Part shown: positions 1 to 8,530 of the stretch, piece after piece
How positions within the stretch are numbered: the stretch's first letter is position 1
Layout of the letters: each line of letters starts with the position of its first letter
Assembly (NCBI RefSeq): GCF_013155395.1
Contig: NZ_JABJWC010000035.1
Span: forward strand, 1-37,910
DNA from: Komagataeibacter melomenusus
Lineage (GTDB): Bacteria > Pseudomonadota > Alphaproteobacteria > Acetobacterales > Acetobacteraceae
Length of the DNA: 37,910 nucleotides
Reading direction: 5' to 3'
Program-made: the position numbers and the translations under genes
Notes under the pieces: model-generated
Told to the model about the DNA's origin: nothing
Seen by the model: the letters and a program-made list of their open reading frames with translations, nothing else
Databases searched by the model: none

Positions 1-61
1 CTTCCAGGGCAACCCGTGATTTGAACTCCGCCGCATACCTCTTGCGCGTAACCTTGCCCAT
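1..61 (-). CDS. IS3-family transposase OrfA, N-terminal fragment
   Basis: Reading leftwards from the ATG whose complement is at 59-61, the sequence encodes MGKVTRKRYAAEFKSRVALE before the window ends. The basic start followed by the Y-(A/S)-AEFK pattern is typical of the N-terminal helix-turn-helix of IS3-family OrfA proteins. The frame is open to the edge, so it is partial only because of the window. It would bind the element's inverted repeats and, through a frameshift, form the N-terminus of the OrfAB transposase. Confidence 0.75.
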   Translation of the reverse strand, partial: MGKVTRKRYAAEFKSRVALE

Positions 62-126
62 AAAACCCGTTCTCTCTCAGGTCGGATTATAGCTTATTGC
101 CCTGTCCGAAAAATGGGGACCACCTC
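1..126 (-). mobile_element. IS3-family element, 5' end only (runs off left edge)
   Basis: On the minus strand the element begins near position 126 with a terminal sequence starting GAGGTGGTCCCC, which resembles the ends of several IS3-family elements, and reaches a transposase start codon about 65 bases in. The rest of the element lies outside the window. Its right end is fused directly to the interior of an aspartyl/asparaginyl beta-hydroxylase gene, so insertion interrupted that gene. The exact terminal base is inferred from where hydroxylase similarity resumes (position 127). Confidence 0.7.
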
Positions 127-420
127 TGCTGGATACGGATAGACGATCAAACGTTATGCTGGCAGGATGGAAAATGTATCCTGTTTGACGACACATACCC
201 TCATGAAGTCCAGAACAATACATCGGATCATCGGGTAGTGTTGCTTATCCAGTTTGAACGGCCCACATACGGAGTTGGCCGTCTGGTTCAGGGTATGTTT
301 CTCAAGGTCGTTCGTCGTTCGGCATTCGTGCAGGAAGCCAAAAACAATCTTGCACACTGGCATGCCCTCCATCATGAGATGGCCCGGACAGAACGCCAAA
401 CCAGCGGACTGACTGTTTGA
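127..420 (+). pseudogene. Aspartyl/asparaginyl beta-hydroxylase, C-terminal remnant cut by IS
   Basis: About 97 codons remain of a protein resembling the Fe(II)/2-oxoglutarate hydroxylases of the AspH/LpxO type, which act on proteins or lipid A. Visible family features are the W-x-D-G-K segment, the FDDTYPHEV motif carrying the iron-ligand histidine, and VVLLIQFERP followed by the FVQEA tail. The reading frame opens at a TTG inside the IS end (position 97), so any translated product would begin with IS-derived residues. The first half of the fold, with the HxD part of the iron site, is missing. It is almost certainly inactive. The next gene starts about 30 bases downstream. Confidence 0.8.
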
Positions 421-451
421 TCCAGTCATGGTAACAACGGGAAGGCGCAGA

Positions 452-643
452 ATGATAAAGTGTAAAAAGTGCGGTGCTGATTTTTCATGTCAGCCTGAAG
501 GTGCGTGCTGGTGCATGGAAAAGCCCCGTGGCCTGCCGGTTCCGACGGATGATCAGGCAGGGTGCCTCTGTCCTGTTTGTCTGGATGCCCTGACGAACCA
601 AGGCCCTGAGACCGAAAGAAGATCATCTGGCAATAGCCAGTAA
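452..643 (+). CDS. Small cysteine-rich CWC-type protein
   Basis: A 63-residue protein with a CxxC near the start (CKKC), a further cysteine and then the diagnostic CWC triplet, followed by a second CxxC-like pair (CLCPVC). This matches the Cys-rich CWC family of putative metal-binding proteins of unknown function. The start at 452 is chosen because GGGAAGG lies about seven bases upstream; an in-frame ATG at 428 is possible but has no such site. The 3' end overlaps the end of cobQ on the other strand by about 20 bases, so the two genes converge tail to tail. Confidence 0.7.
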   Translation: MIKCKKCGADFSCQPEGACWCMEKPRGLPVPTDDQAGCLCPVCLDALTNQGPETERRSSGNSQ

Positions 644-2077
644 CCCTTCAATATCCAGACTGCTTTCCATGGTGGAAGCAACGGTTTCAAGGGCGCGTTC
701 CACCCGCGCTGTGTAATCCAGTCCATCGGAGCGTGCGCCCCATCTGTCCAGCCATGCCGCGCGTTGGCCAGTCATGTCAAACAGACGGTGCACATAGCAG
801 CCTGCAATACGACCGTCCGGGCTTATTGCTCCGTCCAACCGTCCGTCGTCGCATCTGATTAGGGGCATGACCCGGTGATGTGATCGAACTGTTTCCCCAC
901 AATGAATTTCGTAGCCACTGAATCGCGCGCTATCGGAAAGCGTCATGCCTGAAGTCTGGTTGATCTGCTTGTCACGGGTCAGAACGGTATCAACCTCCAG
1001 AAGTCCAAGTCCTGGTATCGTGGTCGGGTTCCCTTCTATTCCGTCGGGATCATTTATGGTCTGTCCCAGCATCTGATAGCCACCGCAGAGACCGAATACA
1101 TATCCACCCCGCCTGACGTGTCCCGCCAGATCAATATCCCATCCCTGCCGCCTGAAAAATTGCAGGTCTGCTATTGTCGCCTTGCTACCAGGAAGGAACA
1201 CGACATGCGCGGACGCGGGAAGGGGCTGCCCGGGCCGGATCCGTGTGATCTTTACATGCGTTTCACCTTCCAGCGCATCAAGATCATCGAAATTGGCAAT
1301 GCGGGGCATAAGGGGGACGGCTATCTCGATCCGTGAGGCCGCGGAACAGTCAACATCTTCAGGAATACTGTCTTCAGAAGGCAGTTCACGTATACTGTCT
1401 ATCCAAGGAAGAACGCCAAGCCCCTTCCAGCCGGTAAACTTTTCTATGAAGTCATACCCAGATTGGAAAATGCTGGCGTCTCCCCGGAGGCGATTAACGA
1501 TGAATCCCTTGATCAACTCACGGTCATCTGGATCAAGAACAGCATGGGTACCGGCGAGTGACGCGATAACGCCGCCCCGGTCTATATCGCCGATCATGAC
1601 GACCGGAACATTCGCGGCTCTGGCAAAGCCCATATTGGCGATGTCGCCCTGACGTAGATTGATTTCCGCCGGGCTGCCCGCGCCCTCGACAATCACGAGA
1701 TCGGATTGGCTACATAATGTCCTGAAGGCGGTCAGAACCTCGGGCAGGAATGCGGCCCGGCCACCGATAAAACTCGAAGCGTGCAGGTGTCCTTTTGCGC
1801 GTCCACGGACGATAACCTGCGCTGTATGATCACTTTCCGGTTTCAGAAGGACCGGATTCATAAGGGTGGAAGGGGCAATACGGCAGGCCTGCGCCTGAAG
1901 TGCCTGCGCCCGACCGATTTCACCTCCATCTACCGTCACGGCGGCATTGTTCGACATATTCTGGGGCTTGAAAGGCCGGACCGTCAGGCCACGGTTAGCG
2001 AAAACCCGGCATAAACCTGCCGTCAAAACGGACTTTCCGACATCGGATCCCGTGCCCTGCAACATGATCGCTGTCAT
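623..2077 (-). CDS. cobQ: Cobyric acid synthase
   Basis: The 484-residue product amidates the b, d, e and g carboxylates of adenosylcobyrinic acid a,c-diamide, using glutamine and ATP, late in cobalamin synthesis in the cytosol. The N-terminal dethiobiotin-synthetase-like domain shows GTGSDVGKS at about residues 8-16. The C-terminal class I glutamine amidotransferase domain has the nucleophile cysteine in FGLCGGYQMLG (about residue 331) and a GCYVHRLFD segment with the catalytic histidine. Length is normal for the family. The frame is open further upstream, but the ATG at 2077 places the P-loop at its usual distance from the N-terminus. It starts 4 bases after the stop of the preceding minus-strand gene, implying translational coupling. 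Confidence 0.95.
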   Translation of the reverse strand: MTAIMLQGTGSDVGKSVLTAGLCRVFANRGLTVRPFKPQNMSNNAAVTVDGGEIGRAQALQAQACRIAPSTLMNPVLLKPESDHTAQVIVRGRAKGHLHASSFIGGRAAFLPEVLTAFRTLCSQSDLVIVEGAGSPAEINLRQGDIANMGFARAANVPVVMIGDIDRGGVIASLAGTHAVLDPDDRELIKGFIVNRLRGDASIFQSGYDFIEKFTGWKGLGVLPWIDSIRELPSEDSIPEDVDCSAASRIEIAVPLMPRIANFDDLDALEGETHVKITRIRPGQPLPASAHVVFLPGSKATIADLQFFRRQGWDIDLAGHVRRGGYVFGLCGGYQMLGQTINDPDGIEGNPTTIPGLGLLEVDTVLTRDKQINQTSGMTLSDSARFSGYEIHCGETVRSHHRVMPLIRCDDGRLDGAISPDGRIAGCYVHRLFDMTGQRAAWLDRWGARSDGLDYTARVERALETVASTMESSLDIEGLLAIAR

Positions 2078-2081
2078 GGAA

Positions 2082-3053
2082 TCAGCCGCAGTCCGTAGCG
2101 CTCTTGATCGTGTCGGCAGGCACAAATCGCTCCATGCCTTCGTGACCCCAGGCTGCCATGCGAAGCAGTTCGATATGCATGCGCGCGCGACCACGTCTTG
2201 TAGCGGGTATTTTCAGATTTTCCGGTGTTCCATGTTGACGAACATGGGCCTGGAATGTGCCTGAAACCTGCAGGTCTTCCTCCATGCCGAATTCCTCAAG
2301 CAACGGCAGAAAGGATAGATCGGCAAGCCGGTCATAATCATGGGAATCATCATCGGACGGTCGGAACGGTGCCGCCGGATGAAGTGTCAGGAAAGGCTGC
2401 CAGCCTTCCGGAATGGGATCGAGGGCGGAGCAGGGTCGTTTCAACCTCACCAGTTTTGGCAGCAGGTGGGTATGGGCGCCGAGCGGAGAGTCTCCATCAG
2501 GTGCGGGAACGGGTTGGTAGACCTCCAGTCTGCCAGCAGGTGAAAGCATGACCCTGTGGGGCTGGACTTCCATCAGAAGCGCAAATGCTGCTGTGACGAC
2601 GGCCAATGGGTCATCCGTGTCAACAGCAAGGGCTTCGACCAGGCGGGCATTTTCTGTCCTTACGCACATCCGGACCCGGCCCACGCCAATTCCAAGATCA
2701 ATCAGCCACGCATCACGATCCTCTGGTCGGACAGCGTCCGCATCCTTTCCCAGAACCTTCAGGGTATGCTTCGCAGTCAGTTGTAACGGGCCGCATAACG
2801 CCATGCTATGCCGCCAGCGTCTGCCTTTTCCGACGAGAGAGTCCCACGCAAGGGCATGCAAGGGTTCGCTGGGACTAATGCGTATGGCACCGCGTTGGGT
2901 GACGATCTCCAGCCCGTCAGGACATGGGGTGAGGCAGACCCTATCATCCGGAACATGATGGAATTCGCCGATCGCACCAAATGTTCCAATGCTCCAGCCG
3001 TTACGGAGATCCAGCGCCAGTGAAGTCAGCATGGAAGGCGTGATACGTTTCAT
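2082..3053 (-). CDS. Conserved protein of unknown function coupled to cobQ
   Basis: A 323-residue soluble-looking protein with no membrane segments or signal peptide and no catalytic motif I recognise. It is rich in tryptophan and histidine, with segments such as GWSIGTFGAIGEFHHVPDD near the start. The start at 3053 has AGGA eight bases upstream; in-frame starts at 3074 and 3077 are alternatives. It is the first gene of a two-gene unit with cobQ (4-base gap), and it faces away from the btuB riboswitch. That context suggests a role in cobalamin synthesis or corrinoid handling, but this is inference from position only. Confidence 0.75.
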   Translation of the reverse strand: MKRITPSMLTSLALDLRNGWSIGTFGAIGEFHHVPDDRVCLTPCPDGLEIVTQRGAIRISPSEPLHALAWDSLVGKGRRWRHSMALCGPLQLTAKHTLKVLGKDADAVRPEDRDAWLIDLGIGVGRVRMCVRTENARLVEALAVDTDDPLAVVTAAFALLMEVQPHRVMLSPAGRLEVYQPVPAPDGDSPLGAHTHLLPKLVRLKRPCSALDPIPEGWQPFLTLHPAAPFRPSDDDSHDYDRLADLSFLPLLEEFGMEEDLQVSGTFQAHVRQHGTPENLKIPATRRGRARMHIELLRMAAWGHEGMERFVPADTIKSATDCG

Positions 3054-3130
3054 CGGAAATATCCTGTGATTCATCAATCAGGCTGAAAATAACAGCAATC
3101 CTGACAGGATACTGAAAGATTGAATGCGGG

Positions 3131-3136
3131 TTGACA
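3131..3136 (+). promoter_or_regulatory. Candidate -35 box of the btuB riboswitch transcript
   Basis: TTGACA at 3131-3136 matches the sigma-70 -35 consensus and lies 30 bases before the first paired bases of the btuB riboswitch. That is the right distance for transcription to begin at the aptamer. The matching -10 hexamer (around 3154-3159) is poor, so the call is tentative. Confidence 0.35.
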
Positions 3137-3165
3137 AGAACACCCCATCCGATCAGAACCGTTCC

Positions 3166-3355
3166 GACGGTGTCCCCTTTCGGGGGGATGAAAAGGGAAC
3201 AGAGTGCGGATTGCGATCCAATGCTCCGGCTGCCCCCGCAACTGTAAACGGTCTGTCCTTGCATTACCGGATGTCATGGTCCGGGCCACTGGAAACCGCG
3301 GTTTTCCGGGAAGGTTGTGCAGGACGCTACGCCGTGAGCCAGGAGACCTGCCGTC
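3166..3355 (+). promoter_or_regulatory. Cobalamin riboswitch upstream of btuB
   Basis: The region carries the conserved cobalamin aptamer elements in order: GGGAACAGAGTG, GCTGCCCCCGCAACTGTAA, GCCACTGG, CCGGGAAGG and GCCAGGAGACCTGCC. The outer P1 helix can be closed by GACGG (3166-3170) with CCGTC (3351-3355). When adenosylcobalamin binds, such RNAs reduce expression of the downstream gene. It controls the btuBFCD uptake operon that starts 130 bases later. Confidence 0.95.
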
Positions 3356-3408
3356 ATGATGGTTGCGACCGGGAACTGTCGGGCGGGGTGTCCTGACGGT
3401 GTGGTGTT

Positions 3409-3438
3409 ACAGGATTCCGTGCAGATCGGAAATCCTGT
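3409..3438 (+). promoter_or_regulatory. Hairpin between riboswitch and btuB (expression platform)
   Basis: ACAGGATTCCG (3409-3419) pairs with CGGAAATCCTGT (3427-3438) apart from one bulged base, leaving a 7-base loop. It sits between the aptamer and the btuB start at 3489 and has no U-run, so it is more likely part of a switching or translation-control structure than an intrinsic terminator. Confidence 0.5.
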
Positions 3439-3488
3439 GGCAGCGCGCTCTCGTGGCAACGATGATGTGACCGCGAGACCTGAACCAG

Positions 3489-5588
3489 ATGATCCTATTC
3501 CGTAATCTGCTGATTGCTTCCACCACGTTGATGACCATGGGGGTTGTAGTGGCGCGTGCCGATGATTCAGTCAGACAGCACGCGCCGCAAAAACAGTCCG
3601 CCAACCAGTACGTCATCGAGAATAAAAAATCGAAAGCCGTTGTTTCGTTGGGGGATACGGGTCTTCCCGAACTGATCAGCGTCAGTGCAGCCCGTCGGCC
3701 GACCTCCACCGATGATATCGGCACCAGCATGACCATCATCACGGAAAAGCAGATCCAGACCCAGCAGCGGCGCAGCCTGACGGATATTCTGGCACGCCAG
3801 CCGGGCCTGAACGTGGTCCAGACAGGAGGCCCAGGGGGCACGTCATCCATTTTCATGCGTGGTAATAATTCCAACGAGGTCAAGGTCCGCCTGGATGGCA
3901 TGGACATCAATGACGGAAGTTCCACCAATGGCATGTTCGATGCCGGTCAGTTTGTAACCGACGGCATGGGCCGGATCGAGATACTGCGTGGGCCTCAGAG
4001 CGGCCTGTACGGCGCCGACGCCATGGCGGGGGTTATCGACATTACCACGGCACAGGGGCAGGGCCGTTTCAAGCCGTTTGTCCGTATCGAAGGCGGTGGG
4101 TATGGTACCTTCAATCAGACCTTTGGCGCACGCGGCAGCAAGGGACGTTTTCATTATAATGTAGAATTCTCCCATTACCGGATGGATGGGTTCAACAATA
4201 TCCCTTCCTATATCGAGCGTTATTATGGGGCCAACCGGCAGCAGCGGCATGAAGGCAACCGGAATGACAACCGTGGCGTCAATATCAGGCTGGGTTATGA
4301 CGTCACCCATAATTTCGATCTTGGCCTGACCGCACGGCTGATACAGAGCAATTATCATTCCTACTCTCTGTATGACCTGCAAAGTGAAAATCTGTATGGT
4401 GATAAGGGTGTGCGGGAACAGAACAACCAGAACGAGGCCATCGTGCGCGGGACGGCCCATCTGGTTTCCTTTCACGGGCTTTTTGATCAGGTGCTTGGCC
4501 TTGGCTACATGACCAACCGCAACCGCTGGACGGAGACGGGCACGAGTTACGGCAGCCCGGTCAATCCAGACCCGGATTATTACCGTTCCAGCCGACTTAA
4601 GGTGGACTGGCACGGCACGTTCAATTTCAAGCAGTATGGCCAGCTTCTGATCGGTGCCGAACATTTCCATGATACGTTCAATACCAGCCATACGGCCTCA
4701 AGCATGTGGGACAGCGGATACGATACATCCGCCAGCATGGATACGACCGCAGGTTACGGGCAGTATCAGGGGAACTGGAACCATATTCTGTATGGTGCGG
4801 CCAATATTCGCTATGATGCCAATTCGCGCTACGGCAACCACGTGACATGGCGCGTGGCCCCGGCAATCCATGTGCCGGGCACCGGAACCATCATCAAGGC
4901 CAGCGCCGGTTCCGGTTTTCATGGTCCTTCGCTGTATCAGTTATTCGCAAATCAGGTGGGTGTGGGTTATTCGGAAAAGGGCAATCCCAACCTGAAGGCG
5001 GAACAGTTGATCGGCTATGACGCGGGTGTTGAGCAGAAACTGCTGCATGACCGTCTGAATTTCGGCGCAACCTGGTATGACAACCGGGTCAGGAACCTGA
5101 TCCAGTCCTCGCTTTCGATTGATTCATCATATGACTACAACTACTCCTACGCCAATGTGGCGAAGGCGCGGATGTATGGTGTGGAAGCCTTCCTGAACTG
5201 GAAGGCGCTGAGCAATCTGGAATTTAACCTGAGCTATACCTGGACCCACGCCCGGGATGAGACGAACGACGTCCAGTTGCAACGCCGTCCCCAGCACAAG
5301 TTTAATTTCAATACGACATGGACCCCCATTCGCGACCTGACCTTTTCGGGCAATATCCTGTATACCGGTGGCTGGCGTGATCTGCCGGTTATTGGCAGCG
5401 AGTCCTGCAGCACATGCGCCAAGGGGCATGGTTATTTCACCATCGACGTGGCTGCCAATTACAAAATCAACCGCTACGTTTCCGTCTATGCCCGCGCCGA
5501 CAACCTGCTGAACCGCCAGTTCGAGGACCCCATCGGCTATCTGCAGCCTGGTCGCGCCGGTTATGGCGGCTTCATGCTGAATTATTGA
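3489..5588 (+). CDS. btuB: TonB-dependent outer-membrane cobalamin receptor
   Basis: A 699-residue outer-membrane receptor that would import corrinoids using TonB energy. A signal peptide (about residues 1-24, ending VARA) is followed by a TonB box (ELISVSA, about 61-67). Then comes the plug domain with the SLTDILARQPGLNV and IEILRGPQSGLYGADAMAGVIDI motifs, and a long beta-barrel ending in an aromatic residue (MLNY). It is the first gene after a cobalamin riboswitch and is followed one base after its stop by the binding-protein and ABC genes of a B12 importer, which supports cobalamin as substrate. The start has only a weak ribosome-binding site, consistent with riboswitch control of translation. 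Confidence 0.9.
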   Translation: MILFRNLLIASTTLMTMGVVVARADDSVRQHAPQKQSANQYVIENKKSKAVVSLGDTGLPELISVSAARRPTSTDDIGTSMTIITEKQIQTQQRRSLTDILARQPGLNVVQTGGPGGTSSIFMRGNNSNEVKVRLDGMDINDGSSTNGMFDAGQFVTDGMGRIEILRGPQSGLYGADAMAGVIDITTAQGQGRFKPFVRIEGGGYGTFNQTFGARGSKGRFHYNVEFSHYRMDGFNNIPSYIERYYGANRQQRHEGNRNDNRGVNIRLGYDVTHNFDLGLTARLIQSNYHSYSLYDLQSENLYGDKGVREQNNQNEAIVRGTAHLVSFHGLFDQVLGLGYMTNRNRWTETGTSYGSPVNPDPDYYRSSRLKVDWHGTFNFKQYGQLLIGAEHFHDTFNTSHTASSMWDSGYDTSASMDTTAGYGQYQGNWNHILYGAANIRYDANSRYGNHVTWRVAPAIHVPGTGTIIKASAGSGFHGPSLYQLFANQVGVGYSEKGNPNLKAEQLIGYDAGVEQKLLHDRLNFGATWYDNRVRNLIQSSLSIDSSYDYNYSYANVAKARMYGVEAFLNWKALSNLEFNLSYTWTHARDETNDVQLQRRPQHKFNFNTTWTPIRDLTFSGNILYTGGWRDLPVIGSESCSTCAKGHGYFTIDVAANYKINRYVSVYARADNLLNRQFEDPIGYLQPGRAGYGGFMLNY

Positions 5589-5589
5589 C

Positions 5590-6429
5590 ATGAAAAGCGT
5601 GGTCGCAGGGATGATGGCCGGTTTCCTTGCCTGTGTCCCGTTGGCACCGGCATGGGCTCTCCCGCGCGTGGCTTCGCTTAATCTCTGCACCGACCAGTTG
5701 TTGCTGCTGCTGGCCGAACCGGGCCAGATCGTCGGTATTACGCCGCTCGCCCGGGATTGCTGGAGCGCGGTGCTGTGCGAACAGGCACGACAGGCTCCCG
5801 TATTGCGACCCACGGCGGAAAGCATCGTGGCATCCCATCCCGATGTCGTGCTGGGTGGCATCTATACCGCGGCCGTCGCGATGCAGGCGGGGCGGGAAGG
5901 GGGCGCACAGGTTGTAGCCCTGCCACCCGCCAAATCCCTGACGGATATTCCGGTCCAGATCATGACGGTCGCCAACGCCATCGGCGTTCCTGAGCGTGGG
6001 CAGCAACTGGCTATGGCCTTTGCCACGCGCCTGGCCTCCCTTTCGGTCGAGCCTGGTTCCACCGATCCCACAGCAGCCGTCTATGCGGCCAACGGCTTTG
6101 TCACCCATAAGGGCTCGCTTCCGGATGATGTCCTTGCCCATGCCGGCTTTCGTAATTACGCAACGATCATGGGGCACCAGTCATCTTCCCGTTTTTCCAT
6201 GGAACTGCTGATTGCACGGCCACCCGATCTCCTGATCCTTGACCGTTCGGGGAAGGGAACGTCCCTTGCACAGTCCATGCTGGATCACCCGGCGTTGAAG
6301 CAGGCCTTTGCCGGGCCGCATCATCTGGATCTGCCCGCACGGCTTTGGTTGTGTGGCCTGCCACAGACACTGGATAGTGTCGTCATGCTGCGTAACGCAC
6401 GGCACAACCTTGAAATGTCCGCCCCATGA
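5590..6429 (+). CDS. btuF: Periplasmic cobalamin-binding protein of ABC importer
   Basis: A 279-residue class III substrate-binding protein with a signal peptide ending near APAWA (about residue 24). Typical family segments are RVASLNLCTDQLLLLL, the DVVLGG strand after the first lobe, and a second lobe with PPDLLILD. It would capture the corrinoid delivered by BtuB and present it to BtuC. It begins one base after the btuB stop and its last codons overlap the btuC start as ATGA at 6426-6429. The substrate is assigned from the riboswitch and from adjacent btuB, not from ligand residues. Confidence 0.88.
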   Translation: MKSVVAGMMAGFLACVPLAPAWALPRVASLNLCTDQLLLLLAEPGQIVGITPLARDCWSAVLCEQARQAPVLRPTAESIVASHPDVVLGGIYTAAVAMQAGREGGAQVVALPPAKSLTDIPVQIMTVANAIGVPERGQQLAMAFATRLASLSVEPGSTDPTAAVYAANGFVTHKGSLPDDVLAHAGFRNYATIMGHQSSSRFSMELLIARPPDLLILDRSGKGTSLAQSMLDHPALKQAFAGPHHLDLPARLWLCGLPQTLDSVVMLRNARHNLEMSAP

Positions 6430-7433
6430 AACCTGCCCATCAAACCATGCTGCTGAACGTCATGCTTCTGGCTGGTGTCATGGGGCTGTTTGTTACCTCG
6501 CTCATGTGGGGAGAAACCCGCATCATGTTTTCACATGCACTGGCGGACCTGCTGGCCGGGCGGCATACCGCAGGCGCGATCATTGTGGAGCGCCTGCGCC
6601 TGCCGCGTACCCTGCTGGCCATCCTGGTGGGCGGGACGCTTGGCCTGTCGGGGGCGGTTCTGCAGGGCTATCTACGCAATCCGCTGGCCGATCCCGGCAT
6701 CCTGGGGGTATCAGGTGGAGCGGCACTTGGGGCGGTCAGCGTGTTCTATACCGGCCTCATGCAGGTGTCCATCGCGGCCCTGCCGCTGGGTGGGCTGACG
6801 GGGGCACTGTGTGCGGCGGCCGTGCTGATGGGACTGGTGGGACGTGGTGGCACGCTGGTGCTGCTGCTGGCGGGGGCTGCACTCAGCAGTTTTGCCGCAG
6901 CCCTGACAGCACTGGTGCTGAACCTTGTGCCCAGCCCCTATGCGTCATTCGAGATCATGCACTGGCTCATGGGGTCATTGACGGACCGGACCTTTACCCA
7001 TGTCTGGATCTGCCTGCCGGGTGTGGTGTGTGGCACGCTGCTCATGCTGTCCGCGGGGCGTGCGCTGGATGCGCTGACATTGGGGGAGGATGTGGCCGCA
7101 AGCCTTGGCTTCCAGCTGCATGGCCCGCGCGGCGTCCAGACGCGTATCGTGCTGGGCGCGGCGCTAGCCGTCGGCTCATGCGTGGCGGTTTCAGGAGCGA
7201 TCGGCTTTGTGGGGCTGGTGGTGCCGCATCTGTTGCGGCCGCTTGTGGGATATCAGCCATCGCGTCTGCTCCTGCCGTCATTTCTGGGGGGAGGCCTGCT
7301 GCTGCTGCTGGCGGATATGGTGGTGCGTGTGGTGGCGGTCGGGCCTGAACTGCAACTGGGTGTGCTAACGGCACTGGTGGGCGCACCGGTTTTCTTCGCC
7401 CGCGTCATCATGCTGAAAAGAACCGTGTCATGA
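6426..7433 (+). CDS. btuC: ABC transporter permease, FecCD/BtuC type
   Basis: A 335-residue inner-membrane permease with about ten hydrophobic segments. It carries the FecCD-family motifs RLPRTLLAILVGGTLGLSGAVLQ near residue 60, the NPLADPGILGVSGGA stretch after it, and GFVGLVVPHLLR in the coupling-loop region at about 260. It forms the dimeric translocation channel for cobalamin with BtuD. The start overlaps the btuF stop by four bases and the stop overlaps btuD in the same way, so the three proteins are translationally coupled. Confidence 0.9.
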   Translation: MKPAHQTMLLNVMLLAGVMGLFVTSLMWGETRIMFSHALADLLAGRHTAGAIIVERLRLPRTLLAILVGGTLGLSGAVLQGYLRNPLADPGILGVSGGAALGAVSVFYTGLMQVSIAALPLGGLTGALCAAAVLMGLVGRGGTLVLLLAGAALSSFAAALTALVLNLVPSPYASFEIMHWLMGSLTDRTFTHVWICLPGVVCGTLLMLSAGRALDALTLGEDVAASLGFQLHGPRGVQTRIVLGAALAVGSCVAVSGAIGFVGLVVPHLLRPLVGYQPSRLLLPSFLGGGLLLLLADMVVRVVAVGPELQLGVLTALVGAPVFFARVIMLKRTVS

Positions 7434-8188
7434 TCCTGCTGCAGGCACGCGACGTGTCGCTCCGGCGCGGGGATCGGGCTGTCGTCTCGGCCGCGTCCCT
7501 GACCCTTGCGCAGGGACGGGTCATTGGCCTGATCGGGCCGAATGGCGCGGGGAAAAGTACCTTCATGCGCCTGCTGGCGGGGCTGGAGGCACCCGATCAT
7601 GGGGATGTCCGGATTCTTGATCGCAGCATGGGCCAGATCTCTTCCGCGCTGCGCGCCCGGCAACTTGCCTTCATCCCCCAGGACGGGGGGACGCCGCCAC
7701 CCATGCCGGTGCGTGCGCTGGTCGCACTCGGACGCCTGCCGCATGGGCAGGCGGGCGACCATGCCGTCCGTCACCCGGCGGTGGGCCACGCCCTTGATGT
7801 CACTGGCCTGCAGGACCTGTGCGCCCGTCCGGCCAGCCACCTGTCAGGCGGGGAGCGGGCTCGCATGAATCTGGCGCGTGCGCTGGCGACCGATACGCCG
7901 GTCATACTGGCGGACGAGCCGATTGCGGCGCTCGATCCCGCTCATGCCCTGTCCATGATGCATCTGTTCCGCCAGCAGGCAGGGCAGGGAAAGGGGATCG
8001 TCGTCGTGCTGCATGATCTGGTTCTGGCGACCCGTTTCTGCGATGAACTGGTGCTGATGGATGATGGCGCCGTCATCCGCCATGGCCCGGCCCTGCAGGT
8101 GCTGGATGATGATATCATGCGCGTCGTGTACGGCGTAACGGTCCGGCGGGTCGAGGACGCGGTCCTTCCGTGGTCCCTGTGCCGCTAA
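7430..8188 (+). CDS. btuD: ABC transporter ATP-binding protein, BtuD type
   Basis: A 252-residue ABC ATPase that powers cobalamin import on the cytosolic face of BtuC. Walker A is GPNGAGKS (about 36-43), the signature is LSGGERAR (138-145), Walker B is VILADEP (158-164), and the switch histidine lies in VVLHD (around 197). It is the last gene of the btuBFCD operon and overlaps btuC by four bases. The next feature is another cobalamin riboswitch about 80 bases downstream; no clear terminator is visible between them. Confidence 0.9.
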   Translation: MILLQARDVSLRRGDRAVVSAASLTLAQGRVIGLIGPNGAGKSTFMRLLAGLEAPDHGDVRILDRSMGQISSALRARQLAFIPQDGGTPPPMPVRALVALGRLPHGQAGDHAVRHPAVGHALDVTGLQDLCARPASHLSGGERARMNLARALATDTPVILADEPIAALDPAHALSMMHLFRQQAGQGKGIVVVLHDLVLATRFCDELVLMDDGAVIRHGPALQVLDDDIMRVVYGVTVRRVEDAVLPWSLCR

Positions 8189-8270
8189 CGTGTGCGGCCC
8201 GCTGGGACATCCTGCCCATGACACCTTGCGTCCGGCCGCTCGGTTCGGGCACAATGTTGTCTTATCAAGT

Positions 8271-8481
8271 CGATGGTCCCACGCGAGTGGGTTAATAGGG
8301 AACGCCGTCACGCTCCGGCCGGGTCATGAACCCGGGAGCCAAGTCGGAGGCTGCTCCCGCAACTGTAGGCGGTATGCCGCCGGTTCATTTCACCCGGACG
8401 GGGTGAGTCACTGTTTCCGAAAAGGAAATGGGAAGGCAGAACCGGCTGGCCATGATCCGTAAGCCAGGAGACCTGCCATCG
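8271..8481 (+). promoter_or_regulatory. Cobalamin riboswitch upstream of the MetE-like/Rieske operon
   Basis: Conserved aptamer blocks are visible: GGGTTAATAGGGAACGCCG, GAGGCTGCTCCCGCAACTGTA, GAGTCACTGTTTCC, GGGAAGGCAGAACCGG and GTAAGCCAGGAGACCTGCC. P1 can form between CGATGGT (8271-8277) and GCCATCG (8475-8481). The downstream segment (8500-8526) is rich in CGG/GGGA and ends in the ribosome-binding site GGCGGGAGAA, so control is probably at translation start. It implies that the next two genes are made when B12 is scarce. Confidence 0.95.
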
Positions 8482-8530
8482 TCATATATCAAGCCGTCGG
8501 ACGGGATGTGCCGAAGGCGGGAGAAGCTTA

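Noticed and set aside
3843-4691. Long minus-strand open frame inside btuB
   Set aside because: It is fully antisense to a clear TonB receptor, and its composition follows from the codon bias of the plus-strand gene.
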